Source: Bacteroidales bacterium
GTDB lineage: Bacteria > Bacteroidota > Bacteroidia > Bacteroidales > GCA-2748055
Length of the DNA stretch: 34,128 bases
Direction: 5' to 3'
Assembly (NCBI GenBank): GCA_016936975.1
Contig: JAFGWU010000007.1
Span: 1-34,128, forward strand
Under the pieces are notes generated by a model. The model saw only the letters and a list, made by a program, of their open reading frames with translations. It had not been told where the DNA came from and did no database searches. Positions 7,135 through 15,586 of this stretch are shown here, piece by piece (the stretch's first letter is position 1; every line of letters begins with the position of its first letter). Both the position numbers and the translations under genes were made by a program.

Positions 7135-7419
7135 ATGGAAGATAAACTTTCAATCAAGGTTCAGATTGCGGAACGGTTTTATCCCCTGAAAATTGACAGA
7201 CGGGACGAGGAAAAAATAAGAAAGGCAGCCAGGGTTATTAACGAAAAGGTACTGCAGTATAAACAGAGATATACGGACAAGGATACCCAGGATTTCATGG
7301 CAATGGCTGCTTTGCAATTTGTTATTAGACTTCTCGATTGCGAAGAAACGCAAAATGTTGTATCTTTGAAACAGGAGTTGAACGAATTGAATAACGAACT
7401 GGAAAATTTACTTAAATAG
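7135..7419 (+). CDS. zapA: Cell division protein ZapA
   Basis: The 94-residue product matches ZapA, the small FtsZ-associated protein that bundles FtsZ filaments at mid-cell. The N-terminal globular part has the family stretch KVQIAERFYPLKIDRRDEEK and then IRKAARVINEKVLQYKQRY. The centre carries TQDFMAMAALQFV, and the last 30 residues (about 65-94) form the dimerising coiled coil. Length is normal for short ZapA proteins. It follows the coiled-coil gene by 9 bases. Downstream lies a structured RNA rather than a protein gene. A perfect -7 element (TATCTTTG, 7361-7368) sits inside its 3' end and may drive the downstream RNA or rny. Confidence 0.9.
   Translation: MEDKLSIKVQIAERFYPLKIDRRDEEKIRKAARVINEKVLQYKQRYTDKDTQDFMAMAALQFVIRLLDCEETQNVVSLKQELNELNNELENLLK
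7361..7368 (+). promoter_or_regulatory. -7 element inside the 3' end of zapA
   Basis: TATCTTTG matches TAnnTTTG fully, with TTG at 7338-7340 and a 20-base spacer. Transcription would begin near 7374, inside zapA, about 70 bases before the predicted mature end of the downstream RNA. A second, weaker element (GTTCTTTG, 7429-7436) is closer to the RNA. Confidence 0.4.
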
Positions 7420-7443
7420 AGTAATTACGTTCTTTGCATATAT

Positions 7444-7648
7444 AAGAGTTACCCGCATTGTTTCTTCAATTATTTTTGAAACTCAACATTTAGCAAATTG
7501 GAGTTTGGCTCGGGATTTAAAGAGCAGGCCATAAATCCGGTTCGCCGGATTCTGATTCGTCAGACATTGGATTCTCGATAGGTTCTGGCGGCTCCACCCA
7601 TGTTTAACTGGGGTTTTATTAAATCTTGAGGAAACGTGCGGGTTTTTT
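7444..7648 (+). ncRNA. ssrS: Candidate 6S RNA
   Basis: This 248-base gene-free gap between zapA and rny encodes an RNA whose two ends pair: 7451-7457 with 7637-7643 (ACCCGCA/TGCGGGT), continued after a one-base bulge by 7460-7464 with 7631-7635 (GTTTC/GAAAC), then nine T. The centre of the molecule (7534-7551) is a 7-bp hairpin capped by UUCG, followed by a second UUCG hairpin (7551-7564). Between the ends and the tip, 7499-7503 can pair with 7592-7596, and a small hairpin (7597-7600 with 7609-7612) lies on the 3' side. A rod of about 200 bases with closed ends and an open middle is the 6S architecture, and zapA-ssrS is also the order in gammaproteobacteria. 6S RNA binds housekeeping RNA polymerase and tunes it in stationary phase. 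No covariance search was run. Confidence 0.7.
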
Positions 7649-7667
7649 TTTAAATAAATGAAAACCT

Positions 7668-9242
7668 ATGGAACTGTTAATGAATCCATTGATTCTTCAG
7701 GTAACACTGGTTTGGTATCTGGTTGTTGGGTGTGCGGCACTGTTGATTGGAGCGGGGGTGGCCTATTTAATTATCATTACTGTTCAGAAAAACAGGAGCA
7801 CAAGCATCATCAGGGAGGCGGAAGCTGAAGCAGAAATCATCAAACAGCAAAAGATACTGCAAGCCAAGGAAAAGTTCCTCCAGCTGAAAGAGGAACACGA
7901 GAAGATCATCAATGAAAAGAATAGTAAGATTAACCAGCGGGAAAATGCCATCAAACAGCATGAGTTTTCAATTTCCCAGAAGCTGGAGGAGTATCAGCGC
8001 AAAAAGAATGAGGTTGAGGTTATAAAGGAAAACCTCAATGTTCAGTTGAACCTGGTTGAAAAGAAAAAGGAGGAGCTTGAACGGGTCCACCGGATGCAGG
8101 TCGAACAGCTTGAGACCATATCGGGTCTGTCTGCTGAGGAGGCCAAGGCCCAGCTGACTGAGTCCTTGAAGGAGGAGGCCCGTGCCGAAGCGATCTTATT
8201 CGTCAATGAGATAATTGACGAAGCGAAGATGGCGGCCAATAAGGAGGCAAAAAATATTGTGGTGAAGACCATTCAACGGGTCGCCACCGAAACCGCCATT
8301 GAAAATTCCGTCACGGTCTTCCATATTGACTCGGATGAGATGAAGGGTCGCATCATCGGGCGAGAAGGACGTAATATCCGTGCCCTGGAAGCAGCAACCG
8401 GCGTGGAGGTTATTGTGGATGATACACCCGAGGCCATCATACTGTCGGGTTTCGACCCGGTAAGACGTGAGATAGCCCGTCTGTCTCTTCATCAGCTGGT
8501 TACCGACGGTCGGATTCACCCTGCAAGAATCGAGGAGATTGTGGCAAAAACAACCAGACAGATCGAGGAGGAGATTGTTGAGGTTGGAAAACGGACAGCC
8601 ATTGATCTCGGTATTCACGGATTGCATCCGGAGCTGACCCGGCTTATTGGCAAAATGAAGTATCGATCATCTTACGGGCAGAATCTTTTACAACATTCCA
8701 GGGAGGTTGCCAACCTGTCGGCCATCATGGCCAGTGAACTCGGATTGAATGCCAAACTTGCCAGGAGGGCTGGATTGTTGCATGATATTGGTAAAGTACC
8801 GGATGATGAGCCGGAAATACCACATGCGCTGTTTGGGATGAAGCTGGCCGAAAAGTACAAGGAAAAACCGGAAATCTGCAATGCAATCGGGTCGCATCAC
8901 GATGAGATTGAAATGACCACCCTTCTTGCCCCGATCGTCCAGGTCTGTGATGCCATTTCAGGAGCCAGGCCCGGTGCACGTCGTGAGATTGTGGAATCCT
9001 ATATCAAAAGGCTAAAGGAACTGGAAGCGGTTGCCCTCTCTTATCCCGGTGTTTTAAAGACCTATGCCATCCAGGCAGGAAGGGAGCTGAGGGTTATTGT
9101 CGGCAGTGAGCAGGTGACGGATAAGGAGGCGGAAACGCTCTCATATGAAATAGCTAAAAGGATCCAGGATGAAATGACCTATCCGGGACAGATAAAGATT
9201 ACGGTGATCAGGGAGACCAGGGCCATTAACTACGCCAAATAA
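7668..9242 (+). CDS. rny: Ribonuclease Y
   Basis: The 524-residue protein matches RNase Y, a membrane-anchored endoribonuclease that starts mRNA decay. Domain order is classic: a membrane segment at about residues 11-38, a long charged coiled coil (about 45-200) beginning [12 protein letters not shown], a KH RNA-binding domain with [10 protein letters not shown] at 228-237, and an HD metal-dependent phosphohydrolase domain with H343 and LLHDIGK (H372, D373). Length fits the family. The ATG at 7668 is preferred; an upstream ATG at 7658 is in another frame. The stop overlaps the start of the next gene by one base (TAATG), so the two may be translationally coupled. Confidence 0.98.
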   Translation: MELLMNPLILQVTLVWYLVVGCAALLIGAGVAYLIIITVQKNRSTSIIREAEAEAEIIKQQKILQAKEKFLQLKEEHEKIINEKNSKINQRENAIKQHEFSISQKLEEYQRKKNEVEVIKENLNVQLNLVEKKKEELERVHRMQVEQLETISGLSAEEAKAQLTESLKEEARAEAILFVNEIIDEAKMAANKEAKNIVVKTIQRVATETAIENSVTVFHIDSDEMKGRIIGREGRNIRALEAATGVEVIVDDTPEAIILSGFDPVRREIARLSLHQLVTDGRIHPARIEEIVAKTTRQIEEEIVEVGKRTAIDLGIHGLHPELTRLIGKMKYRSSYGQNLLQHSREVANLSAIMASELGLNAKLARRAGLLHDIGKVPDDEPEIPHALFGMKLAEKYKEKPEICNAIGSHHDEIEMTTLLAPIVQVCDAISGARPGARREIVESYIKRLKELEAVALSYPGVLKTYAIQAGRELRVIVGSEQVTDKEAETLSYEIAKRIQDEMTYPGQIKITVIRETRAINYAK

Positions 9243-10297
9243 TGAACAGGGTTCTAATTACCGGCACAGCCGGGTTCATTGGGTTTCATCTGTCCCGACT
9301 GCTTGTCCGGAATGGGTATCAGGTGACCGGCCTGGATAATATCAACGACTATTATGATGTGGATTTGAAATATGCCCGGCTCGAAAAGTCGGGCATATCT
9401 CGTGATAAGATAGGCTACAACAGAGTCGTTCAGTCTGAAGTGGATAAAAATTACGAGTTCCTGGAGATGGAGCTGGAAGACAAGGAATCCCTTTTCGAAT
9501 TGTTTGCCAACCGGCATTTTGATGTGGTGGTCAACCTGGCTGCCCAGGCCGGTGTACGCTACAGCCTTACCAATCCCGAGGCTTATATTCAGAGCAACAT
9601 CACAGGATTCTTAAACATCCTTGAAGCCTGCCGGCACCATCCCGTCAGGAACCTGATATTTGCCAGCAGCAGCAGTGTTTATGGACTGAACCGGAATATG
9701 CCTTTCAGCGTTCGCTCCAATGTGGATCATCCGGTGAGCCTTTACGCGGCCAGTAAAAAAAGCAATGAGCTGATGGCCCACACCTACAGCCACCTGTTCG
9801 GGATCCCCGCGGTTGGACTGCGGTTTTTTACGGTTTATGGTCCCTGGGGAAGGCCCGATATGGCCCTCTTTATTTTTACCCGGTCAATACTCAGGGGGGA
9901 GCCAATTAAGGTCTTTAACTACGGGGATATGGAACGGGATTTTACCTATGTCGATGATATTGTCCAGGGAATTCTTCGTATGATCGACAAACCTCCTGTA
10001 CCCGATCCCGGCTGGGACCCCGAGCATCCAGATCCATCCCGCTCTTCAGCCCCTTATCGTCTATATAATATCGGCAATAATTCCCCGGTTCGCCTGATGG
10101 AATTCATTCATGCCATCGAGAAGGCTGTCAACCGGAAAGCCATTCTTGATATGCAACCCATTCAGCCCGGAGATGTGCAAAAAACATGGGCAGACGTTTC
10201 CGGATTAATTCAGGATTATCAATACACCCCTTCCACTTCCATTGAAACAGGGATTGAAAGATTTATTGATTGGTATCGCCAATATTACCGTGTTTGA
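9242..10297 (+). CDS. NAD-dependent nucleotide-sugar epimerase (UDP-glucuronate 4-epimerase-like)
   Basis: The 351-residue protein is an extended short-chain dehydrogenase/reductase. The NAD-binding GTAGFIG motif is at residues 8-14, the catalytic serine region ASSSSVYG at 141-148, and the YxxxK pair is Y168/K172 in YAASKKSNELM. The N-terminal LDNINDYYDVDLKYARL stretch and the RFFTVYGPWGRPDMALF segment are typical of UDP-glucuronate 4-epimerases, which make UDP-galacturonate for surface polysaccharides. Exact substrate cannot be fixed from sequence alone. It starts in the rny stop codon, an odd functional pairing, and ends only 4 bases from the convergent SirB1-like gene with no clear terminator between. 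Confidence 0.9.
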   Translation: MNRVLITGTAGFIGFHLSRLLVRNGYQVTGLDNINDYYDVDLKYARLEKSGISRDKIGYNRVVQSEVDKNYEFLEMELEDKESLFELFANRHFDVVVNLAAQAGVRYSLTNPEAYIQSNITGFLNILEACRHHPVRNLIFASSSSVYGLNRNMPFSVRSNVDHPVSLYAASKKSNELMAHTYSHLFGIPAVGLRFFTVYGPWGRPDMALFIFTRSILRGEPIKVFNYGDMERDFTYVDDIVQGILRMIDKPPVPDPGWDPEHPDPSRSSAPYRLYNIGNNSPVRLMEFIHAIEKAVNRKAILDMQPIQPGDVQKTWADVSGLIQDYQYTPSTSIETGIERFIDWYRQYYRV

Positions 10298-10301
10298 ACT
10301 G

Positions 10302-11162
10302 TCAGCGGTTTTTCAGGCTTTTTGCCAGTTCCTGGAGCATATTTATTTTTTCTTCCTGCAGGGTCTGTTTATAGGCGTGTTTCAGATTGTATATCAGCCG
10401 TTCCAGAATGTTAGTATTGGAGCAGGGAGAGAAGTAGAATGGGTCAGGGTCCATATTGATCTGGTTCAGATAAAGTTTTAACTCCTCCCGTCCCAGCACC
10501 GCGCCCTTGTTATGTGGATTGATATAGAAAAGAATCCGGTCGGGATCGTCGTTGCAGGCTTCATCAAAATAACACAGGAGAAAATTTCCGGGTAAATTTA
10601 CCCCGAATACAGGAAGTTCAAGCTTCTGAGCGATCCCGGCATAAAACAGTCCCAGCAATACCGGGTTCCCTCTGCGTGATTCAAGGAGGTGGTTAATACA
10701 AAAAAGCTGAGGGGCGGTTGTTTTTTTTGAACTCCTTTCAAATCCGTGAATGGTATAGATAAAATAGTTTATCACCCTGATTTTTTCCAGTGCGGTCAAC
10801 CCATCGTTCAATTCCAGCCAGATGTTCCGTTCAATTTTTTCGAGGAACACCTTCAGTGTATTGTACCGGAGATCCGGGTATTGTACCCGTGCGATGAGCC
10901 ATGCCCCGTAATGCAGGTCCTTTCCTCCGGATAACCTCCAGTTAATGATATCCTTTTTAAGCTGACTGAACTGTATCTGTCTGATCACCTTTTCGATCTG
11001 TTCCTGCTGATTGTCCAGGACAGATAATTCCCAGCGTTTCTCAAGGGCATAGATTGCAGGTTCTCCCATTTCCACCAGGCGGTTTACCACCTGGTGATAA
11101 ACGGTCCTGTCGGGATCGTCAAGCAGGGAGAGCAGAGCGGTCAATTCATGCTGGTTAACCAT
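10302..11162 (-). CDS. SirB1/transglutaminase-like protein
   Basis: The 286-residue protein resembles the SirB1 N-terminal transglutaminase-like family. The key region is INHLLESRRGNPVLLGLFYAG followed by LELPVFGVNLPGNFLLCYFD, matching the family pattern of RxGNP, then GxNxPGHF; here the usual histidine of PGHF is asparagine (PGNF). The first 80 or so residues look helical and HEAT-like. Biochemical function is unknown for this family, and some members may be non-catalytic. Its start lies inside the end of the upstream phosphorylase gene (8-base overlap), so the two are surely co-transcribed and probably translationally coupled. The stop is 4 bases from the convergent epimerase gene. Confidence 0.8.
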   Translation of the reverse strand: MVNQHELTALLSLLDDPDRTVYHQVVNRLVEMGEPAIYALEKRWELSVLDNQQEQIEKVIRQIQFSQLKKDIINWRLSGGKDLHYGAWLIARVQYPDLRYNTLKVFLEKIERNIWLELNDGLTALEKIRVINYFIYTIHGFERSSKKTTAPQLFCINHLLESRRGNPVLLGLFYAGIAQKLELPVFGVNLPGNFLLCYFDEACNDDPDRILFYINPHNKGAVLGREELKLYLNQINMDPDPFYFSPCSNTNILERLIYNLKHAYKQTLQEEKINMLQELAKSLKNR

Positions 11163-12042
11163 GGTCCTGTCCGGTGAGTTGTTTCAATACATAAGTTATT
11201 AACCGGTCGACATGGACTTTGTAATCATCAAGAAACTCATTGGTGATACGGTTGGCTATGCCGACACACAGGGTGACGGCCTCGTGTCCGAGGGACCTTG
11301 AAAGGGCATAGAGCGCGGAACTCTCCATTTCGAAATTGCTTATCCGTAAGTCATTATAACTGAACCTGACCACCCGTTCGAGAAAGTCATCAATGAAGGG
11401 ATGTAACCTCAGTGTTCGGAATTGCGGGCCATAAAAACCCGGAGCGGATATTGAAATTCCGGGAATCACGGAAGGAGACTGGAAACGGTCCGCCAGGATT
11501 TCTGAAGCATACAGGAAATAGGGGCGTGAAAGATTTTTGTTCCAGCTGAAATGACGAATAAACCTTTCAGAAAGATCATCCAGCATAAATGGTTCCGTTT
11601 CCCGGTAGAAGTAAATGGTTCCATCCAGACCGCCAGATATTCTCGAAAGGATGAAACTTCCCGGACTTATTTCCGGATCAAGAAGCCCGCTGGTGCCCAG
11701 GCGAATCAGATTAAGCTGGTGATGCTCCTTTCTGATCATCCTGTTGCGGAGATCGATATTAACAAGCGCATCCAGTTCATTGACCACGATATCGATATTA
11801 TCGGTTCCAATTCCGGTTGAGATGACCGATATTTTATGGCCTCCGATCAGTCCGGTATGTGTAACAAATTCCCTGTTCTCACGGATAACCAGCTTTTCAT
11901 CAAAACGATCCGACACCTGCTTCACACGTCCCGGATCCCCGACGAGGATAATATCGTCAGCAATGTCGCCCGGATTAAGGTTGAGATGAAACACCGCACC
12001 ATCCCTGTTTATAAGCAGATCCGTATTAAATAAATCCGACAT
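11155..12042 (-). CDS. Nucleoside phosphorylase family protein (PNP/UDP type)
   Basis: The 295-residue protein belongs to the PNP/uridine phosphorylase superfamily, which splits nucleosides with phosphate into base and ribose-1-phosphate. Visible landmarks are ILVGDPGRV near residue 32, the STGIGTDNIDIVVNEL stretch for phosphate/ribose binding, LIRLGTSGLLDPEISPGSF, and FEMESSALYAL, where the glutamate of MES normally contacts ribose. Substrate (uridine, purine nucleoside or other) is not certain; uridine phosphorylase-like is my best guess. It is the first gene of a two-gene minus-strand operon and overlaps the SirB1-like gene by 8 bases. It diverges from the prohibitin-like gene. Confidence 0.85.
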   Translation of the reverse strand: MSDLFNTDLLINRDGAVFHLNLNPGDIADDIILVGDPGRVKQVSDRFDEKLVIRENREFVTHTGLIGGHKISVISTGIGTDNIDIVVNELDALVNIDLRNRMIRKEHHQLNLIRLGTSGLLDPEISPGSFILSRISGGLDGTIYFYRETEPFMLDDLSERFIRHFSWNKNLSRPYFLYASEILADRFQSPSVIPGISISAPGFYGPQFRTLRLHPFIDDFLERVVRFSYNDLRISNFEMESSALYALSRSLGHEAVTLCVGIANRITNEFLDDYKVHVDRLITYVLKQLTGQDHG

Positions 12043-12068
12043 ATCTTACTATTTAGCCTCTTTATTAA

Positions 12069-12076
12069 CAAAATTA
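12069..12076 (-). promoter_or_regulatory. -7 element for the phosphorylase operon
   Basis: On the minus strand this reads TAATTTTG, a full match to TAnnTTTG, giving a leader of about 20 bases before the ATG at 12042. No good -33 element was seen. The rest of the 127-base divergent gap shows no clear element for the plus-strand gene. Confidence 0.45.
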
Positions 12077-12169
12077 CTTTAATTTTACACCGTTTAGAAA
12101 GAAGTTACTCACAACACCTTAATCATGATCAACAATCGTTAAGGCAATTTTTAATCAAATCATCATTCT

Positions 12170-12982
12170 ATGAAACGTTTACAATATTTGATCATCAGTC
12201 TGGCTGTCGTCGTTGTATTGTTATTGATCTTCGGGAGTCAGATGTTCTATGTGATAAAGCCCGGCGTCAGGGCGGTCATATTCAGAAAATTTTCAACCGG
12301 GCTGGATAAGGAGCGGATCTATGAGCCGGGATTTCATATCATAGCTCCCTGGAACGATCTGATTAAGTATGATGTCAGGGAGAAAAAAAGTGAGGAAACC
12401 ATGGATGTCCTGGATAAGGGCGGTCTGTCCGTCAATGTGGATATCACGGTGATATTTAATCCGATACATGAGAAAATAGGATATCTTCATGAAAACATCG
12501 GGGAGGATTATGTTTCGGTGATGGTTATTCCCAATGTCCGTTCCACGGTAAGAGCGGTAACCGGGCGGTATAGTGCAGAGGAAATTTATTCCACGAAACG
12601 GGCGGAAGTTGAAAAGGCCATTATCGAAGAAACCAGGAGGGCCCTTGCTGCGAAAAACATCGACATGAAGGATTTGCTGATCCGTTCCATTGCCCTGCCG
12701 GAAAAGATCAAGCAGGCCATCGAGGATAAACTCCAGCAGCAGCAGGAGGCGCTGGCCTACCAGTTCAGGCTGGAGCGGGAAGCCAGTGAAGCTGATCGAA
12801 AAAGAATTGAGGCACAGGGTATAGCCGATTACAACAAAATCATCAGTGCTTCATTAACCGACCGGATTTTGAGGCAGAAGGGGATCGATGCAACCCTTAC
12901 ACTGGCGAATTCACCAAACTCAAAGGTGGTGGTAATCGGCAGCGGTGATGAAGGCATGCCTTTGATTCTGGGCGGCAACTAA
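12170..12982 (+). CDS. Prohibitin-like SPFH/band 7 protein
   Basis: The 270-residue protein starts with a membrane segment (about residues 5-23), followed by an SPFH domain: VIKPGVRAVIFRKFSTGL, YEPGFHIIAPW, VNVDITVIFNP and the VRAVTGRYSAEEIYSTKRAEV stretch typical of prohibitins. Residues 180-225 form a charged coiled coil rich in glutamine and glutamate. Such proteins build large membrane-bound rings or scaffolds, often tied to membrane protease control; here the partner is unknown. It is followed after 11 bases by a DUF4293 membrane protein on the same strand. Confidence 0.92.
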   Translation: MKRLQYLIISLAVVVVLLLIFGSQMFYVIKPGVRAVIFRKFSTGLDKERIYEPGFHIIAPWNDLIKYDVREKKSEETMDVLDKGGLSVNVDITVIFNPIHEKIGYLHENIGEDYVSVMVIPNVRSTVRAVTGRYSAEEIYSTKRAEVEKAIIEETRRALAAKNIDMKDLLIRSIALPEKIKQAIEDKLQQQQEALAYQFRLEREASEADRKRIEAQGIADYNKIISASLTDRILRQKGIDATLTLANSPNSKVVVIGSGDEGMPLILGGN

Positions 12983-12993
12983 ATATTCCGGGA

Positions 12994-13452
12994 ATGATTC
13001 AAAGGATTCAGACGCTGTACCTCCTGGCGGCATTCATTCTTTCGCTGTTCCTGTTCACGGGTCCGCTCTCCCTGATTACCACAGAGGGAAACGAGATTTT
13101 CCTGCACCACTCGGGCGCAGTGACCAGGACAGGTGAAGATCTGGGTGTGAAAACCTGGCCGTTGACCGTCTATTTCATTGTGGTTTCAGCACTCCTTTTT
13201 TTCAGTGTCTTTTCATACAGGAACAGGATCCGCCAGATGCGGATCTCTGTTTTCCTGATGTTTTTCGCAGCAGGTATGGCGGGCATCATTTTTTATTATA
13301 TAAGATATATCAAGGCAAATTTCGGCGGACTGGAAAATATCTTTCAGTGGAGAATTGTCGTTCCTCCCATCATCCTGGTGCTGTTGTACCTGGCTTATAA
13401 AGCCATTCAGAGGGATGAACTGGTTGTCAGGGCCTACGACAGGATACGCTGA
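12994..13452 (+). CDS. DUF4293-family membrane protein
   Basis: The 152-residue protein has four clear hydrophobic segments at about residues 7-28, 52-73, 83-105 and 118-137. It opens with MIQRIQTLYLLAAFILSLFL, which matches my memory of the Bacteroidota-specific DUF4293 family. No function is known. It lies 11 bases after the prohibitin-like gene and probably shares its transcript. The 82 bases between its stop and the convergent pyrI stop hold only weak hairpins. Confidence 0.82.
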   Translation: MIQRIQTLYLLAAFILSLFLFTGPLSLITTEGNEIFLHHSGAVTRTGEDLGVKTWPLTVYFIVVSALLFFSVFSYRNRIRQMRISVFLMFFAAGMAGIIFYYIRYIKANFGGLENIFQWRIVVPPIILVLLYLAYKAIQRDELVVRAYDRIR

Positions 13453-13534
13453 CGGGAGATGCAGAGGATAAATATCCCTGGATTTTTATGGAAAGACAGG
13501 AGAATAAGCGGATGAACCGATTCGTTGCGGTTGT

Positions 13535-13990
13535 CTAAATTATTTCAATATTTTCACTGTTGGTAATCTTTTCGCAATAGTGGCACCTGAGTTTGATCTC
13601 CTTCTTGGACACCACTGAAAACCTGGTGGTGACAGGCTGATTGTTCGTGATGCATTTCGGATTGACGCATTTAACGATACCGATGATCTCATCCGGGACC
13701 TCCACCACTTTCTTTTCAACCACCTCATAATTCCTGATGATGTTTAATTTCGCACTGGGAGCCACCAGAGCAATCTTGTTAATATCATCATCCTTGAAAA
13801 AAACCTCAGACAACTTGATGATCCCTTTCTTGCCCAATTTTTTACTTCCCAAATTATTTCCGAAAGTTACCATGGTTTCCAGTTTATCCAGTTTCAGGAT
13901 CGTGACCACATTAAAGAGAGCCGTTGCAGGTACATGATCGATGACCGTACCATTTTTAATTGCACTGACTACTAATTGCTTGTCTTTCAT
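13535..13990 (-). CDS. pyrI: Aspartate carbamoyltransferase regulatory subunit
   Basis: The 151-residue protein matches PyrI, the regulatory chain that binds nucleotide effectors and holds ATCase trimers together. The N-terminal allosteric domain begins VSAIKNGTVIDHVPATAL. The C-terminal zinc domain has all four cysteines: C108 and C113 (CVNPKC) and C136 and C139 (CHYC). Length is normal. It follows pyrB by 6 bases on the same strand, as in enteric bacteria, so the two subunits are made from one message. No leader attenuator was recognised upstream of pyrB. Confidence 0.97.
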   Translation of the reverse strand: MKDKQLVVSAIKNGTVIDHVPATALFNVVTILKLDKLETMVTFGNNLGSKKLGKKGIIKLSEVFFKDDDINKIALVAPSAKLNIIRNYEVVEKKVVEVPDEIIGIVKCVNPKCITNNQPVTTRFSVVSKKEIKLRCHYCEKITNSENIEII

Positions 13991-13996
13991 GAGTTT

Positions 13997-14905
13997 TTAT
14001 TTTATGCCCAGTATGGAGGTGATAATAGCCTGGCGTGTGAATACTCCGTTTAAAGCCTGTTCGAAATAGTATGCCTGCGGGCTGGTGTCCACATCGGTAT
14101 GGATTTCATTAACCCTCGGCAGAGGATGAAGGACCTTCATGTTCTCTTTTGTCCCTTCAAGCATGTTCCTTCTGAGGACATAGGCATTTTTTACCCGTTC
14201 ATATTCGATGGGATCCGTAAAACGTTCCTGCTGGACGCGGGTCATATAAATGATATCGGCTTCCCTGACATATTCAGAGAAATCATTGGTTTCATAATAT
14301 TCCAATCCTTTTTGGTCGAGATGCATTTTATATCCATCCGGCATTTTCAGTTCTTCAGGGCTGATGAAGAAAAAGGTGGTGTTAAATTGCGACATGGCCA
14401 TCAGCAGGGAATGAACCGTCCGGCCGTATTTCAGATCCCCAACCATGAATATTTTCAGGTTATCGAGCGTTTTCTGCGTTTTCTGGATAGAGTACAAATC
14501 CAGAAGTGTCTGTGTCGGGTGCTGGTTGGCTCCGTCGCCGGCATTGACGACAGGCACAGAGGCCACCTCGCTGGCCAGGCGGGCGCTTCCCTCGAGCGGA
14601 TGGCGCATGACAATCAGGTCGGAATAATTGCTGACCATTTTTATTGTATCGTAGAGGGTTTCACCTTTTGAGGCACTGGTGGACGCGGATTCGGAAAATC
14701 CGATGATTTTTCCACCCAGTCCACTGACGGCACTTTCAAAACTCAGGCGGGTTCTTGTCGATGGCTCGAAGAACAGAGTGGCAATCACATATCCGCTCAA
14801 TATGTTCTGCCTGGGATTCTTCTCGAATTCTGCTGCTAATTCAAGTATCCTCAGATATTCATCCCTGGTGAAGTCGGTAATGGATACAAGACTTTTGTTT
14901 TTCAT
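13997..14905 (-). CDS. pyrB: Aspartate carbamoyltransferase catalytic subunit
   Basis: The 302-residue protein matches PyrB, which joins carbamoyl phosphate and aspartate at the committed step of pyrimidine synthesis. The carbamoyl-phosphate loop [12 protein letters not shown] covers residues 48-59; [12 protein letters not shown], the [18 protein letters not shown] stretch and [11 protein letters not shown] near the C-terminus are all standard. Length is normal for PyrB. The 72 bases upstream contain TATCTTTA on the minus strand, one mismatch from a -7 element, so pyrBI may be transcribed separately from the YigZ/transporter pair ahead of it. Confidence 0.98.
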   Translation of the reverse strand: MKNKSLVSITDFTRDEYLRILELAAEFEKNPRQNILSGYVIATLFFEPSTRTRLSFESAVSGLGGKIIGFSESASTSASKGETLYDTIKMVSNYSDLIVMRHPLEGSARLASEVASVPVVNAGDGANQHPTQTLLDLYSIQKTQKTLDNLKIFMVGDLKYGRTVHSLLMAMSQFNTTFFFISPEELKMPDGYKMHLDQKGLEYYETNDFSEYVREADIIYMTRVQQERFTDPIEYERVKNAYVLRRNMLEGTKENMKVLHPLPRVNEIHTDVDTSPQAYYFEQALNGVFTRQAIITSILGIK

Positions 14906-14977
14906 GTGGCTTTTTGTTTTATATAAAGATAATTGAGTTCATTAAAACCTCCGGTCCCTGTTGATAACATCTGAAAA

Positions 14978-15586
14978 TTAATCCCCGGAGAGTCTTTCCA
15001 GTGAAACATGCTCCAGGATTTTTAGTCTCTCAATTACCTTTTGCCGCTCCTTTATCCAGACTTTGAATTTCAGGGAGCAATGCAGCCCGAAATCCTGATC
15101 ATACTGAATAAGGTTATGTTCCTTTATCATGGTCATGACATCATTCATCTGAGGGTAATTGAAATGGATCTGATAGGTTTCGTATATCTTTCTTGTGGTT
15201 ATTTTGTTGTTTCGAATTGCGTCGGCTGAGGCTTCCCTGTAAGCATGAATGAGTCCGCCAACACCGAGCAGAACGCCTCCGAAATAGCGGATAACCACGA
15301 CCAGAATATTGGAAAGTTCATTTGCATTAATCTGAGCAAGAATTGGTTTTCCGGCACTGTTGGCGGGTTCTCCGTCATCATTTGCCCTGCAGTGAACTTG
15401 TCCTGTGCCAAGGCACCAGGCATAACAGTAATGCCTTGCATCGTGATACTCTTTTCTGAGCGCTGCCAGAATTGTTTTGATTTCGTCTTCATCTGAAACA
15501 GGATATGCCAGTGCGATAAACCTGCTTCCTTTTTCTTTATAAAGGCCTTTGGATATGGTTGATATGGTTCGGTATTCGTATTGCAT
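14978..15586 (-). CDS. YigZ/IMPACT family protein (UPF0029)
   Basis: The 202-residue protein matches the YigZ/IMPACT family. The N-terminal UPF0029 domain (about residues 15-125) contains the family block VVIRYFGGVLLGVGGLIHAY plus KEYHDARHYCYAW and NDDGEPANSAGKPIL. The C-terminal 65 residues fit the ferredoxin-like second domain of bacterial members. The molecular role of YigZ is not settled; eukaryotic IMPACT affects translation control. The gene begins in the base right after the stop of the DMT transporter gene (TGA-ATG, no gap), so the two are almost certainly one operon. Confidence 0.9.
   Translation of the reverse strand: MQYEYRTISTISKGLYKEKGSRFIALAYPVSDEDEIKTILAALRKEYHDARHYCYAWCLGTGQVHCRANDDGEPANSAGKPILAQINANELSNILVVVIRYFGGVLLGVGGLIHAYREASADAIRNNKITTRKIYETYQIHFNYPQMNDVMTMIKEHNLIQYDQDFGLHCSLKFKVWIKERQKVIERLKILEHVSLERLSGD

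Noticed and set aside
13453-13534. A terminator between the DUF4293 gene and pyrI
   Set aside because: Only 4-5-bp stems with poor or no T runs were found; not supportable.
14945-14975. A DnaA box (TTATCAACA on the minus strand) upstream of pyrB
   Set aside because: A single site with one mismatch, alone and far from an AT-rich element; expected by chance.
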